Shown here: piece by piece, positions 29,007 to 38,617 of the stretch
Layout: each line of letters begins with the position of its first letter
How positions within the stretch are numbered: position 1 is the stretch's first letter
Assembly (NCBI RefSeq): GCF_021173085.1
Contig: NZ_CP076412.1
Span: forward strand, 1,736,001-1,800,000
Source: Ralstonia wenshanensis
GTDB taxonomy: Bacteria > Pseudomonadota > Gammaproteobacteria > Burkholderiales > Burkholderiaceae
Length of the DNA stretch: 64,000 bases
Direction of reading: 5' to 3'
Notes under the pieces: model-generated
What the model was told of the DNA's origin: nothing
Database searches by the model: none
The model's input: the letters and a program-made list of their open reading frames with translations, nothing else
Made by a program: the position numbers and the translations under genes

Positions 29007-31592
29007 ATGCTTGAAAACTTTCGCGCTCACGTGGCCGCCCGCGCCGCGCTCGGTATTCCTCCCCTGCCGCTGACGGCTCAGCAGACCGCCGAACTGGTCG
29101 AGCTGCTGACCAACCCGCCCGCCGGTGAAGAGCAGACGCTGCTCGACCTGATTACCCATCGCGTGCCCGCTGGCGTGGACGAAGCCGCCCGTGTGAAGGC
29201 CGGCTTCCTGGCCGCCGTGGCGAAGGGTGAAACCGCTTGCCCGCTGATTTCGCGTGCCCGCGCGACCGAACTGCTCGGCACGATGCTGGGCGGCTACAAC
29301 ATCCAGCCGCTGATCGAGCTGCTGTCCGACGACGCCGTCGCCGCCGTCGCTGCCGACGCACTGAAGAAAACCCTGCTGATGTTCGACCAGTTCCATGACG
29401 TGAAGGAACTCGCCGACAAGGGCAACGCGCATGCGAAGGCCGTGCTGCAGAGCTGGGCCGACGCCGAATGGTTCACGAGCCGTCCGGAAGTGCCGGAAAG
29501 CCTGACCATCACCGTGTTCAAGGTCACGGGCGAAACCAACACCGACGACCTGTCGCCGGCACCGGACGCCACCACCCGCCCGGACATCCCGATGCACGCG
29601 CTGGCGATGCTGAAGAACGCACGCCCCGGCATCACGCCGGAAGAAGACGGCAAGCGCGGCCCGGTCAAGTTCATCGAATCGCTGAAGGAGAAGGGTCACC
29701 TGGTCGCCTACGTCGGCGACGTGGTCGGCACCGGCTCCTCGCGCAAGTCGGCCACCAACTCGGTGCTGTGGTTCACCGGTGAAGACATTCCCTACGTTCC
29801 GAACAAGCGTTTCGGCGGCGTGTGCCTCGGCGGCAAGATCGCCCCGATCTTCTACAACACGATGGAAGATGCCGGCGCGCTGCCGATCGAACTCGACGTG
29901 TCGCAAATGAATATGGGCGACGTGGTCGAACTGCGCCCGTACGAAGGCAAGGCGCTGAAGGACGGCAAGGTGATCGCCGAATTCCAGGTCAAGTCGGACG
30001 TGCTGTTCGACGAAGTGCGTGCCGGCGGCCGCATTCCGCTGATCATCGGCCGCGGCCTGACCGCCAAGGCGCGTGAAGCGCTGGGCCTCGCACCGTCGAC
30101 GCTGTTCCGCCTGCCGCATCAGCCGGCCGACAGCGGCAAGGGCTTCTCGCTCGCGCAGAAGATGGTCGGTCGCGCGTGCGGCCTGCCGGAAGGCCAGGGC
30201 ATCCGTCCGGGCACGTACTGCGAACCGAAGATGACCTCGGTCGGCTCGCAAGACACCACCGGCCCGATGACCCGCGACGAACTGAAGGACCTGGCGTGCC
30301 TGGGCTTCTCGGCCGACTTGGTGATGCAGTCGTTCTGCCACACCGCTGCGTATCCGAAGCCGGTGGACGTGAAGACGCATCAGACGCTGCCCAACTTCAT
30401 CAGCACGCGTGGCGGTATCGCGCTGCGCCCGGGCGATGGCGTGATCCACTCGTGGCTGAACCGCATGCTGCTGCCCGACACCGTCGGCACCGGCGGCGAC
30501 TCGCACACGCGCTTCCCGATCGGTATCAGCTTTCCGGCAGGCTCGGGCCTGGTCGCCTTCGCGGCTGCCACCGGCACGATGCCGCTGGACATGCCGGAAT
30601 CGGTGCTGGTCCGCTTCAAGGGCAAGATGCAGCCGGGCGTCACGCTGCGTGACCTCGTCAACGCGATTCCGCTGTACGCGATCAAGCAGGGCATGCTGAC
30701 GGTCGCCAAGCAAGGCAAGAAGAACATCTTCTCGGGCCGCATCCTCGAAATCGAAGGCCTGCCCGACCTGAAGGTCGAGCAAGCGTTCGAGCTGTCGGAC
30801 GCCTCTGCCGAGCGTTCGGCCGCCGGTTGCACGGTGCACCTGAACAAGGAACCGATCATCGAATACCTGAACAGCAACATCACGCTGCTCAAGTGGATGA
30901 TCGCGCAGGGCTACCAAGACCCGCGCAGCCTGCAGCGCCGAATCAAGGCGATGGAAGCATGGCTGGCCGATCCGCAACTGCTGCAGCCGGATGCCGACGC
31001 CGAGTACGCCGCCGTCATCGAGATCGACCTGGCTGACATCCACGAGCCGATCGTGGCCTGCCCGAACGATCCGGACGACGTGAAGACGCTGTCCGACGTG
31101 GCCGGCGCGACCATCGACGAAGTGTTCATCGGCTCGTGCATGACCAACATCGGCCACTTCCGTGCGGCGTCGAAGCTGCTGGAAGGCAAGCGTGACATTC
31201 CGGTCAAGCTGTGGGTTGCGCCGCCGACCAAGATGGACCAGAAGCAACTGACCGAAGAAGGCCACTACGGTGTGTTCGGCACGGCCGGCGCCCGCACCGA
31301 AATGCCGGGCTGCTCGCTGTGCATGGGCAACCAGGCACAGGTGCGCGAAGGTGCGACGGTTATGTCGACGTCGACCCGCAACTTCCCGAACCGTCTGGGC
31401 AAGAACACGAATGTGTATCTGGGTTCGGCGGAACTGGCGGCAATCTGCTCGCGTCTGGGCAAGATTCCGACCAAGGAAGAGTACATGGCCGACATGGGTG
31501 TGCTTAACGCGAACGGCGACAAGATCTACAAGTACATGAACTTCGACCAGATCGAAGACTTCAAGGAAGTGGCCGACACCGTGCAGATGTAA
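29007..31592 (+). CDS. acnB: Bifunctional aconitate hydratase 2 / 2-methylisocitrate dehydratase
   Basis: The protein has 861 residues, the normal AcnB length, from the ATG at 29007 ([20 protein letters not shown]). The B-type order of domains is present: N-terminal HEAT-like helices (about 1-160), the swivel domain (about 160-370), then domains 1-3. The [4Fe-4S] ligands are in GSCMTN (near 710) and CSLCMG (near 769 and 772). It interconverts citrate and isocitrate in the TCA cycle and can also act on 2-methyl-cis-aconitate. It is monocistronic, bounded by its own strong promoter and a strong terminator. A 916-codon open frame on the opposite strand is a high-GC shadow. Confidence 0.97.
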   Translation: MLENFRAHVAARAALGIPPLPLTAQQTAELVELLTNPPAGEEQTLLDLITHRVPAGVDEAARVKAGFLAAVAKGETACPLISRARATELLGTMLGGYNIQPLIELLSDDAVAAVAADALKKTLLMFDQFHDVKELADKGNAHAKAVLQSWADAEWFTSRPEVPESLTITVFKVTGETNTDDLSPAPDATTRPDIPMHALAMLKNARPGITPEEDGKRGPVKFIESLKEKGHLVAYVGDVVGTGSSRKSATNSVLWFTGEDIPYVPNKRFGGVCLGGKIAPIFYNTMEDAGALPIELDVSQMNMGDVVELRPYEGKALKDGKVIAEFQVKSDVLFDEVRAGGRIPLIIGRGLTAKAREALGLAPSTLFRLPHQPADSGKGFSLAQKMVGRACGLPEGQGIRPGTYCEPKMTSVGSQDTTGPMTRDELKDLACLGFSADLVMQSFCHTAAYPKPVDVKTHQTLPNFISTRGGIALRPGDGVIHSWLNRMLLPDTVGTGGDSHTRFPIGISFPAGSGLVAFAAATGTMPLDMPESVLVRFKGKMQPGVTLRDLVNAIPLYAIKQGMLTVAKQGKKNIFSGRILEIEGLPDLKVEQAFELSDASAERSAAGCTVHLNKEPIIEYLNSNITLLKWMIAQGYQDPRSLQRRIKAMEAWLADPQLLQPDADAEYAAVIEIDLADIHEPIVACPNDPDDVKTLSDVAGATIDEVFIGSCMTNIGHFRAASKLLEGKRDIPVKLWVAPPTKMDQKQLTEEGHYGVFGTAGARTEMPGCSLCMGNQAQVREGATVMSTSTRNFPNRLGKNTNVYLGSAELAAICSRLGKIPTKEEYMADMGVLNANGDKIYKYMNFDQIEDFKEVADTVQM

Positions 31593-31642
31593 TGCGTAGT
31601 CGCAGCCGCGTCGGGTCGTTCCTGACGCGGTGACGTGAAAAA

Positions 31643-31680
31643 GGCGCCGAGGGTTGAATGCCCACGGCGCCATTTTTTTT
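31643..31680 (+). terminator. Intrinsic terminator of acnB
   Basis: GGCGCCG (31643-31649) pairs with CGGCGCC (31665-31671), with an extra GGG/CCC pairing inside the loop, followed by eight Ts (31673-31680). It lies about 50 bases after the acnB stop. Confidence 0.92.
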
Positions 31681-31746
31681 GACGCTTCACTGGATTGCGC
31701 AGCTGGCCGAAACTCAAAGGGAGCCCGCTTCCTTAGCCGCGCGCTG

Positions 31747-33450
31747 TCAGTGGATGATGATCGACACCGTTGAATACGCCGGCACCGTGATCGTCTCGCT
31801 GTACGTGCCGGCCTTTGTGCCGCGCGCGACCGGGAACTGGCCGAAGCCTTGCAGCGTGGCCGGTACGGACGTCGGCATGGTGCGCTGGCTGCTGTAGTTC
31901 GGGCCGTTCAGCGCCGGGATCGAAAAGCCGCTGTCCGAGCGAGCCGGATACGCGAAGCCCGACGGGCTGCCCGGCACCGGCAGCAGCGCGACCGCCGTGC
32001 CCCAGCGGCCCGTTGCATCGCCCAGGCCTGCACCGCCGCCGGCCTGGATGGCGCTGTTCAGTACCGCAGCCGAATCCGTCGACGAGAAGTTCTGCAGCAG
32101 ATTCGTGTAGTACGCAATGCCGTACTGGCGCAGCAGGAAGCCGCCCAGGCTGCCCGAAATCGGATACCCCGGGCACGACGAAGACAGCGACGGATCAAAC
32201 GCCGTCAGCGAGCAGTCGTACGCGCTTTGCAGCCAGGCCGGGAAGCGGCTGTCGCGCACGTTGTTGAAGGTGGGGTCGATCTGGCTGGAGAGCACGTCTT
32301 CCATCGTCATCGCCGTCATTTCTTCCAGCCACGTGCCGTACATGTACTGCGAGCCGTGCAGCACGCCGCGCTGATAGAAGTTGGCCATGTGGGTGAACTC
32401 ATGGCCGAGTGTCGAGATGACGGTGTTCAGCCCGTCTGTGCCGCCCAGGTAGATGGTTTCTGAATCCACATACAGCGACAGCGACTGGTTCGACAGCGGC
32501 TGCGAGCTGGTGGTGAAGTTGTTGCGCGCCCAGAAGTAGCCGACGCGGCCATAGGGCTGGCTATCGGGCTGGATGTTCAGCACCACGATGTCGAGCGCCT
32601 GGTTCGGATCGATCAGGCTGGCCGAGCTGGAATAGCTGCCCCACGGCTGGCCGACCAGCGAAGTGGCCAGCGTATAGACCGACTGCATGCCCGAAGCAAA
32701 CTTGGTGATGAGCGTGTTGATGATGCCGTCGCTGATCTTGCTCGTGCCGTACTCGGTGTTTTCCACCCACAGGTTGATGACGCGACCATCCGTGGCCGTG
32801 GTTTGCTGGCGCAGCGTGGCCGTGCGCACGGTGGCGGTGCCGTCCGGCTGCTGGTGGTTCCACGTGCGCTGTGTGCCGACGCTGGCCACCGACTGCGGAC
32901 GCAGGACCGTATCGTTGGAGGCGCCTTGCGTCTTGAGGGGGCCGCCACCGGTGGCGTATCCGTCCAGCGCATGCATGTTGAAATCGGAAAGCTGGCGGTC
33001 GAACGCGGCGTTGGCGTCATTGCCCGCCACGTCGGCGGCAGTCTTCGGGACTGGCGTGCCCGTGGCGTTCAGCAGCCCCAGGCCTGTCAGCGAGACGGAC
33101 GGCATCGGCTGAGCCGCCGCGCTCTGATTAGTGTAGACAAGCGTCACGCTCTGACCGGTGAGCCCCGCGATCGACACTGGCACCGAGCCGGCTGCTCCGC
33201 CCGTATTGGTCGCTTGCCACACACCCACGCCAGAGCCGGCGTAGGTATTGCCCAGTGCACCGCAGTTCGACCCGCTACACGCCGCCGCCACGGTGATATT
33301 GGCGGACGAGCCTTGCGTGGCCGCTGGGGTGGCCCCCGAACTTCCGCCGCCACCGCCCCCACCACAGGCGGCCAGAGTACCTGCCGCGGCCACCATCATC
33401 GCGATGGTCCATTGCTTCGTGCCGCGCACGTTGTTGCTGCTGCGTTCCAT
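31747..33450 (-). CDS. M30-type (hyicolysin-like) metallopeptidase lipoprotein
   Basis: The protein has 567 residues from the ATG at 33450 (MERSSNNVRGTKQWTIAMMV), with GGAG upstream. A lipobox LAAC gives a lipoprotein whose mature N-terminus is a glycine/serine linker (GGGGGGG). Near residue 348 is a zinc-protease motif HEFTH in LGHEFTHMANFYQRG, and downstream is TWLEEMTAMTMED. The LGHEFTHMxNFY pattern is that of M30 hyicolysin-like peptidases, secreted zinc proteases of Gram-positive and Gram-negative bacteria. The remainder is beta-rich with a final C-terminal domain. Probable substrates are extracellular proteins, and the role (nutrition or virulence) is not known. It is monocistronic. Confidence 0.82.
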   Translation of the reverse strand: MERSSNNVRGTKQWTIAMMVAAAGTLAACGGGGGGGSSGATPAATQGSSANITVAAACSGSNCGALGNTYAGSGVGVWQATNTGGAAGSVPVSIAGLTGQSVTLVYTNQSAAAQPMPSVSLTGLGLLNATGTPVPKTAADVAGNDANAAFDRQLSDFNMHALDGYATGGGPLKTQGASNDTVLRPQSVASVGTQRTWNHQQPDGTATVRTATLRQQTTATDGRVINLWVENTEYGTSKISDGIINTLITKFASGMQSVYTLATSLVGQPWGSYSSSASLIDPNQALDIVVLNIQPDSQPYGRVGYFWARNNFTTSSQPLSNQSLSLYVDSETIYLGGTDGLNTVISTLGHEFTHMANFYQRGVLHGSQYMYGTWLEEMTAMTMEDVLSSQIDPTFNNVRDSRFPAWLQSAYDCSLTAFDPSLSSSCPGYPISGSLGGFLLRQYGIAYYTNLLQNFSSTDSAAVLNSAIQAGGGAGLGDATGRWGTAVALLPVPGSPSGFAYPARSDSGFSIPALNGPNYSSQRTMPTSVPATLQGFGQFPVARGTKAGTYSETITVPAYSTVSIIIH

Positions 33451-33774
33451 CCACTTCTCTCCAATTCCGCACATAACAAATGCCTGCACAGGGGCGGCTC
33501 GTGACTGCCTCAAGCGCAACATGCGGACGGATTCTCAAGGTGAAGTGGCGGATTCGATCCGTGGAAATGACGCCCTCACAGGCGCCAATTCCCCCCGATG
33601 TGGGGGTGCGCAAAGTTTGCGTTGTCGAAAAGGTTGAAAAAGTCGTAGCCGCGGGATGTAGATGCAGAAAACGGAGGAGGGAGCTCGGCGCCACTTTGGC
33701 GACGGTGCCGTCCGCTAGAATGGGCCGCCCGCTCATTCACAGCGCCGCAAACGCGCTCAATACGTCACCCGCCG
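33451..33774. other. Divergent promoter region, no gene
   Basis: These 324 bases separate the minus-strand metallopeptidase from the plus-strand LysR gene and should hold both promoters. The only open frames are short shadows. No clear operator or terminator was recognised. Confidence 0.45.
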
Positions 33775-34641
33775 ATGCTCGTTGCGCAGCTCAAATCGTT
33801 CTTCATGGTCGCCCGCCTGGGCAGCATCACGCTGGCTGCCAAGCAGCTTGGCCTGTCGCAGCCGACCGTGACTTCGCAGATCCGCGCCCTGGAAGAGGCC
33901 TACGGCGTCGAGCTGTTCTACCGGGGCGGTCGCCGGCTGAGTCTGTCCGATGCCGGCGTACGGCTGATGCCATTGGTGGACCAGCTCGTGCGCCAGGAAA
34001 CCGAGATCGACTTCTTCCTGCGCAACTCCGGCGACATGGGATCGGGCCACCTGCGCATCGGCGCGACGGCGCCGTATTACGTGCTCGACATCGTGGACCG
34101 CTTCTGCAAGAGCCACCCTGGCATCGATGTCAGCATCGAAGCCGGCAATTCGGTGCAGATGCTCGAGGCGCTGCAGGAGTACCGGGTGGACGTGGCCTCG
34201 TCGTCGCAGCGGGTAGACGACGCGCGCTTTCTGCGCATTGAACTGGCCCGCGATCCGCTCGTGCTGGTGGTGCATCGCAGCCACGCGCTCGCCGACCGGA
34301 CGAGCGTGCCTGTGAGCGTGCTGTCGCAATGCCGATTGCTGGTGCGCGAAGTCGGGTCGACCACGCGCGCCATGACCGAAACGATGATGGCCCAGGCAGG
34401 TGTGACGCCGGCCTCTACGGTGGAGATCGGCAGCCGGGAATCCATCCGGGAGGCCATCACGCGCAACCTGGGCGTGAGCGTCATCGCCCGCCAGGAAGTA
34501 CCGAGCCATGCCGATCTGCGCGTGCTGCCGTTCGAAGGCGGGGCGCCGGAACTGAGCGAATACCTGTATTGCCTGCAGGATCGGCGCGAAGCGCGGTTGA
34601 TCGCCGCCTTCCTGAGCGAAGTCCGGCCGGTCTCGTCATAG
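33775..34641 (+). CDS. LysR-type regulator of the aminophosphonate cluster (copy 1)
   Basis: The protein has 288 residues from the ATG at 33775. The winged helix reads MVARLGSITLAAKQLGLSQP, then TVTSQIRALEEAYGVELF, and the effector domain contains LRIGATAPYYVLDIVDRF. It is directly upstream of the ABC ATPase in the same direction. It is clearly paralogous to the LysR at 41666-42601 at the other end of the cluster: 50 of the first 75 residues are identical by hand alignment, and the similarity continues through the effector domain. It probably senses an aminophosphonate or its breakdown product and activates the cluster; this is inference from position. A 12-base palindrome AATGCGCGCATT (34659-34670) lies in the gap before the ATPase. 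Confidence 0.88.
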   Translation: MLVAQLKSFFMVARLGSITLAAKQLGLSQPTVTSQIRALEEAYGVELFYRGGRRLSLSDAGVRLMPLVDQLVRQETEIDFFLRNSGDMGSGHLRIGATAPYYVLDIVDRFCKSHPGIDVSIEAGNSVQMLEALQEYRVDVASSSQRVDDARFLRIELARDPLVLVVHRSHALADRTSVPVSVLSQCRLLVREVGSTTRAMTETMMAQAGVTPASTVEIGSRESIREAITRNLGVSVIARQEVPSHADLRVLPFEGGAPELSEYLYCLQDRREARLIAAFLSEVRPVSS

Positions 34642-34658
34642 ACAAACCAAAATCCGGA

Positions 34659-34670
34659 AATGCGCGCATT
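34659..34670. promoter_or_regulatory. Palindrome before the ABC ATPase
   Basis: The perfect palindrome AATGCGCGCATT is flanked by CCAAAA on the left and TTTTTGG on the right, so it sits within a wider, imperfect dyad. It lies in the 110-base gap between the LysR gene and the transporter genes, where an operator would be expected. Confidence 0.4.
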
Positions 34671-34751
34671 GGCGTTTTTGGGGTAACTGCCACAAGGGGT
34701 ACATGTCGGCTGGCTACAGTGGCGACCGTTTTTGCCACTGTCTGCGCCCCC

Positions 34752-35861
34752 GTGCCCCTACCTCAGCCTGTTATCAACCCGACGTCGGGTTCCGCCGCGC
34801 CGTTCCTGTCCGTGCGACGCGTCTCGCGCCGCTTTGGCGCATTCACGGCGCTCGATGGAGTGTCGCTGGATGTCGCGCAGGGCGAATTCGTCTGCCTGCT
34901 GGGCCCGTCGGGCTGCGGCAAGACGACCCTGCTGCGCATCATTGCCGGTCTGGAGGCGCACGACGGCGGCCAGATCGTCGCCGGTGGCCGCGATATTTCC
35001 AACCTGCCCCCGCGCGAGCGTGACTACGGCATCGTCTTCCAGTCGTACGCGCTGTTCCCCAACCTGACGGTTGCGCAGAACGTCGGTTACGGGCTGGACA
35101 GCAGCAACGGCAACCGTGCGCGCATGCAGGGGCGTGTCTCGGAGATGCTCGCCCTGGTCGGCCTGGCCGGCAGCGAGGCGAAATACCCGTCGCAGCTGTC
35201 GGGCGGCCAGCAGCAGCGTGTGGCTCTGGCTCGTGCGCTGGCGCCCGCGCCGTCGCTGTTGCTGCTGGATGAGCCGATGTCGGCGTTGGACGCCCAGGTG
35301 CGCGAACACCTGCGCATCGAGCTGCGCCGCCTGCAGCGCAAGCTGAACGTCACCACGCTGATGGTTACGCACGACCAGGACGAGGCCATGGCAATGGCCG
35401 ATCGCATCGCGGTGATGTCCAACGGCCGCATTGAGCAGACGGGCTCGCCGGCGGAGATTTATTCGCGCCCGGCCACCGGCTTTGTCGCCGGGTTTGTCGG
35501 CCAGGCCAACTGGCTGCCGCTCGAACGCGCGGAGGACGGTACGCCCACGCTGGCCGGCCAACCGTTGCTACTCGATCCGGCTTTCGCCGATGGCGGATCG
35601 ATGCAAGGCCGCCTGTTCTGCCGCCCCGAGGCCGTCACGCTGCACCCCGACGACGACGCTCCCAACCGCCATCTCGCCCGCGTGGTCGACCAGATCTACC
35701 TGGGCAGCCGCACGCGCGTGACGCTGTCGATCGATGGCCTGGCCGATGCACCGCTGGTGGCCGAAGTGGCATCGAACGCCCTGCAAGCCGGCCGCAATGA
35801 CCTGGCTGACAGCAAGCTTTGGATCGCGCTGGAGCGCGACGGCCTGCGTGTGTATGCCTGA
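34752..35861 (+). CDS. phnT: Aminophosphonate-type ABC transporter, ATP-binding protein
   Basis: The protein has about 369 residues. The start is uncertain: GTG 34752 is preferred because an N-terminal linker leads directly into SVRRVSRRFGAFTALDGVSL, but GTG 34719 is also in frame and neither has a good ribosome binding site. Walker A is GPSGCGKTTLL, the signature is LSGGQQQRVALARAL, Walker B is LLLLDEP, and the H-loop is MVTHD. A C-terminal TOBE-like domain (about 270-369) is typical of the spermidine/iron/AEP import subfamily. With the adjacent permease and binding protein it forms an importer, and phnX beside it points to 2-aminoethylphosphonate or a close analogue. Start overlaps nothing; the stop is 7 bases before the permease. 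Confidence 0.88.
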   Translation: MPLPQPVINPTSGSAAPFLSVRRVSRRFGAFTALDGVSLDVAQGEFVCLLGPSGCGKTTLLRIIAGLEAHDGGQIVAGGRDISNLPPRERDYGIVFQSYALFPNLTVAQNVGYGLDSSNGNRARMQGRVSEMLALVGLAGSEAKYPSQLSGGQQQRVALARALAPAPSLLLLDEPMSALDAQVREHLRIELRRLQRKLNVTTLMVTHDQDEAMAMADRIAVMSNGRIEQTGSPAEIYSRPATGFVAGFVGQANWLPLERAEDGTPTLAGQPLLLDPAFADGGSMQGRLFCRPEAVTLHPDDDAPNRHLARVVDQIYLGSRTRVTLSIDGLADAPLVAEVASNALQAGRNDLADSKLWIALERDGLRVYA

Positions 35862-35868
35862 GGCCGCC

Positions 35869-37632
35869 ATGTCGATGCTGCCCCCCGAGGCCAACGTGGT
35901 TGCAGCCACGCAATCCGACCCGGTTCGCTCTGCGAGCCGTCCTTTCTGGCGTACCGATACGCCCGTGCTGACCGGCATGAAGCTTGGCTGGCTGCTGTTG
36001 CTCACCATCGGCTTGCTGTTGCCGACAGCGATGATGTTGTTGCAGGCCACGGGGCTGGTCGCCAGTGTGCGCAGCACAGACGAGCACGGCCTGGCGCTGG
36101 TTGCCCACGTGGTGCGGGCGCCGAATTTTCTCGACATGGTTGGCCGTACACTGGCCGTGTCCGGCGCCGTGGCCGCTATTGTGGTGCCGCTGGCGTTTGC
36201 CCTGGCTTACGCGGTGCAACGCACCCGCATGCCGTTGCGCGGCACGATGCGTACGCTGGCGATGCTGCCGCTGTTTGCGCCGTCGCTGCTGCCGGGCATT
36301 GCGCTGGTCTACCTGTTCGGCAACCAGGGCCTGTTCAAGGCATGGATGAACGGCAGCAACATCTATGGCTTCTGGGGCATCGTGCTGGGCGAGGTGTTCT
36401 ACACGTTTCCGTATGCACTGATGTTGCTGCTGGCAACGCTCACGCTGGCGGATGGCCGCCTGTATGACGCCGCACGTGCCATGGGCGCAAGCCCGTGGCG
36501 CACGTTCCGCACGGTCACGCTGCCCGGCGCGCGCTACGGCTTGTTTGGCGCCTTCGCGCTGGTCTTCACGCTGGTCGCGACCGACTTTGGCGTGCCGACC
36601 GTGGTGGGCGGCAGCTACCAGGTGCTGGCTGTGGAGGCCTACAAGGCGGTGGTCGGCCAGCAGCAGTTTGCGCGCGGCGCCGTCATCGGCTTGATGCTGC
36701 TATTGCCTGCGCTGCTGACCTTTGCGGTAGAGCGCTTCGTGCAGCGTCGTCAGCACGCCGCGCTTGCCAGCCGTGCACAGCCATATCACCCGCAGCCGGA
36801 TCGTCTGCGCGACGGGCTTTTCCTGTTGCTGAGTGCGTTGGTGGTCGGCGGGATTCTGCTGATGCTGGCCACCGCCATTGGCGCGTCGCTGGTCAAGCTC
36901 TGGCCGTACAACCTCGAGCTGTCGCTGCGCAACTACGACTTCGACAACATGGATGGCGGCGGCTGGCTGGCGTATCGCAACAGCCTGAAGCTGGCTGCGC
37001 TGACCACGGTGTTCGGTACCGCACTGATCTTCACCGGTGCATGGCTGGTCGAAAAGACGCGGGCTGCAGGATGGTTGCAATCGGGGCTGCATGCGGCCAT
37101 CCGCTTTGCCGTGCTGCTGCCGATGGCGGTGCCCGGCCTCGTGCTCGGTCTGGGCTATGTCTTCTTCTTCAACCATCCGGCCAATCCCCTCAACGGCCTG
37201 TATGGCGGCATGGCGCTGATGGTGCTCTGCACGATCATGCATTGCGCCACGGCGGCGCACCTGACATCCGTAGCGTCGCTGGGGCAGCTCGATCCGGTGT
37301 TCGAGGCGGTGTCGGCCTCGCTCAAGGTGTCGGCGCTGCGCACGTACTGGCGCGTGACGCTGCCGATGTGTCTGCCTGCCGTCCTGTCGTGCGCGCGCTA
37401 TCTGTTCGTGTCGGCCATGACCACCGTGTCGGCCGTGATCTTCCTCTACAGCCCGGACACCGTGCTCGCGTCCGTGGCCGTGTTGAACATGGACGACGCC
37501 GGCGACATCGGCCCCGCCGCGGCCATGTCCACGCTCATTCTTGTCACGTCGATCGTCGTATCGCTGCTGCTGGAACTGGCCACGCGCGGCATCGTGCGCC
37601 GCACGCAGGCCTGGCGCACGGCGGCGCATTGA
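35869..37632 (+). CDS. Fused two-module ABC permease for aminophosphonate uptake
   Basis: The protein has 587 residues from the ATG at 35869, with GAGG 5 bases upstream; an ATG at 35854 overlaps the ATPase stop and is less likely. It contains two complete permease modules in one chain, each with about six membrane segments and an EAA loop. The first loop is near AARAMGASPWRTFRTVTLPG, the second near VSASLKVSALRTYWRVTLPM. In other bacteria these modules can be separate genes (PhnU and PhnV), so here a single chain probably provides both halves of the pore. The conserved linker around residues 290-330 is hydrophilic. It is co-transcribed with the ATPase upstream and phnX downstream. Confidence 0.88.
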   Translation: MSMLPPEANVVAATQSDPVRSASRPFWRTDTPVLTGMKLGWLLLLTIGLLLPTAMMLLQATGLVASVRSTDEHGLALVAHVVRAPNFLDMVGRTLAVSGAVAAIVVPLAFALAYAVQRTRMPLRGTMRTLAMLPLFAPSLLPGIALVYLFGNQGLFKAWMNGSNIYGFWGIVLGEVFYTFPYALMLLLATLTLADGRLYDAARAMGASPWRTFRTVTLPGARYGLFGAFALVFTLVATDFGVPTVVGGSYQVLAVEAYKAVVGQQQFARGAVIGLMLLLPALLTFAVERFVQRRQHAALASRAQPYHPQPDRLRDGLFLLLSALVVGGILLMLATAIGASLVKLWPYNLELSLRNYDFDNMDGGGWLAYRNSLKLAALTTVFGTALIFTGAWLVEKTRAAGWLQSGLHAAIRFAVLLPMAVPGLVLGLGYVFFFNHPANPLNGLYGGMALMVLCTIMHCATAAHLTSVASLGQLDPVFEAVSASLKVSALRTYWRVTLPMCLPAVLSCARYLFVSAMTTVSAVIFLYSPDTVLASVAVLNMDDAGDIGPAAAMSTLILVTSIVVSLLLELATRGIVRRTQAWRTAAH

Positions 37633-37683
37633 ATTCGTAGTCCGTCATAGCAGAACAGCAACAAGCAGAAAGGAAGCAAGAAC

Positions 37684-38562
37684 ATGGGTGACTCTTCCCC
37701 GATCTCGGCGCGCCAGGCGGGCGCAGACCGCCTCAACCCTGGCAACACGCCGTTGCGGCTCGAGGCCGCGGTCCTGGACTGGGCTGGCACCGTGGTCGAT
37801 TTCGGCTCGTTTGCCCCGACGCAGATCTTCGTCGAAGCGTTTGCCGAGTTTGGCGTGGCCATCACGCTGGACGAAGCACGTGGCCCCATGGGCCTGGGCA
37901 AGTGGGACCACATCCGCACGCTGTGCAACGACGGCGCGATTGCCGCGCGCTTCTCGCTCGCACACGGCCGCATGCCCACCGATGACGATGTCACCGCCAT
38001 CTACAACCGCTTCATGCCGCTGCAGATCGAAAAGGTCGGCGCGCATTCCGCCCTGATTCCGGGCGCGCTGGACACCGTCGCCGCGCTGCGCGAAGCCGGT
38101 TTGAAGATCGGCACGTGCTCGGGTTACCCGCGCGTGGTGATGGACCGTGTAGTCGACTTGGCTGCCAGTGCCGGCTACATGCCCGACTGCGTGGTCGCTT
38201 GCGATGAAGTGCCCCGCGCCCGCCCGTGGCCTGCGCAGGCCCTGCGTTGCGTGGTCGATCTTGCGATTGGTGACGTAGCCGCCTGCGTGAAGGTCGACGA
38301 CACCGTGCCCGGCATCGAAGAGGGCCGCCGGGCCGGCATGTGGACCGTTGCGCTGCTGATGTCGGGCAACGCGCTCGGCCTGCCGTACGAACAGTACGCC
38401 GCGCTGTCTGCGGACGAGCGTGCGCGCCATCGGGTCGCCATCTCGGCCGGTTTTTCCGCCTGCCGTCCGCATTACGAGATCGACACGATTGCCGATCTGC
38501 CTGAAGTCGTGGCCGACATCAACCGCCGCCTCGCGCGCGGTGATCGCCCGCAGTGCATTTGA
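37684..38562 (+). CDS. phnX: Phosphonoacetaldehyde hydrolase (phosphonatase)
   Basis: The protein has 292 residues from the ATG at 37684, preceded by AAAGGAAG. It is a HAD-fold enzyme with the phosphonatase nucleophile motif LDWAGTVVD near residue 32. The Schiff-base lysine motif is MGLGKWDHI near residue 72, and later blocks are [11 protein letters not shown] and [13 protein letters not shown], which includes the two acidic metal ligands. PhnX breaks the carbon-phosphorus bond of phosphonoacetaldehyde, giving acetaldehyde and phosphate, the second step of 2-aminoethylphosphonate use. No PhnW (AEP transaminase) gene is present nearby, so another enzyme must supply phosphonoacetaldehyde. Confidence 0.93.
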   Translation: MGDSSPISARQAGADRLNPGNTPLRLEAAVLDWAGTVVDFGSFAPTQIFVEAFAEFGVAITLDEARGPMGLGKWDHIRTLCNDGAIAARFSLAHGRMPTDDDVTAIYNRFMPLQIEKVGAHSALIPGALDTVAALREAGLKIGTCSGYPRVVMDRVVDLAASAGYMPDCVVACDEVPRARPWPAQALRCVVDLAIGDVAACVKVDDTVPGIEEGRRAGMWTVALLMSGNALGLPYEQYAALSADERARHRVAISAGFSACRPHYEIDTIADLPEVVADINRRLARGDRPQCI

Positions 38563-38617
38563 GTTTGTAGTCCTGTTCGTTGTCTTTTCCGCTGCATCAC
38601 ACCATACCGAGGAAACC

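Noticed and set aside
28923-31673. 916-codon open frame on the minus strand, antisense to acnB
   Set aside because: It lies opposite a clear AcnB and has the His/Arg/Val-rich composition of high-GC shadows; no recognised domain.
33451-33774. Possible small genes before the first phosphonate LysR
   Set aside because: Short frames without ribosome binding sites or recognisable products; region is best read as a divergent promoter.
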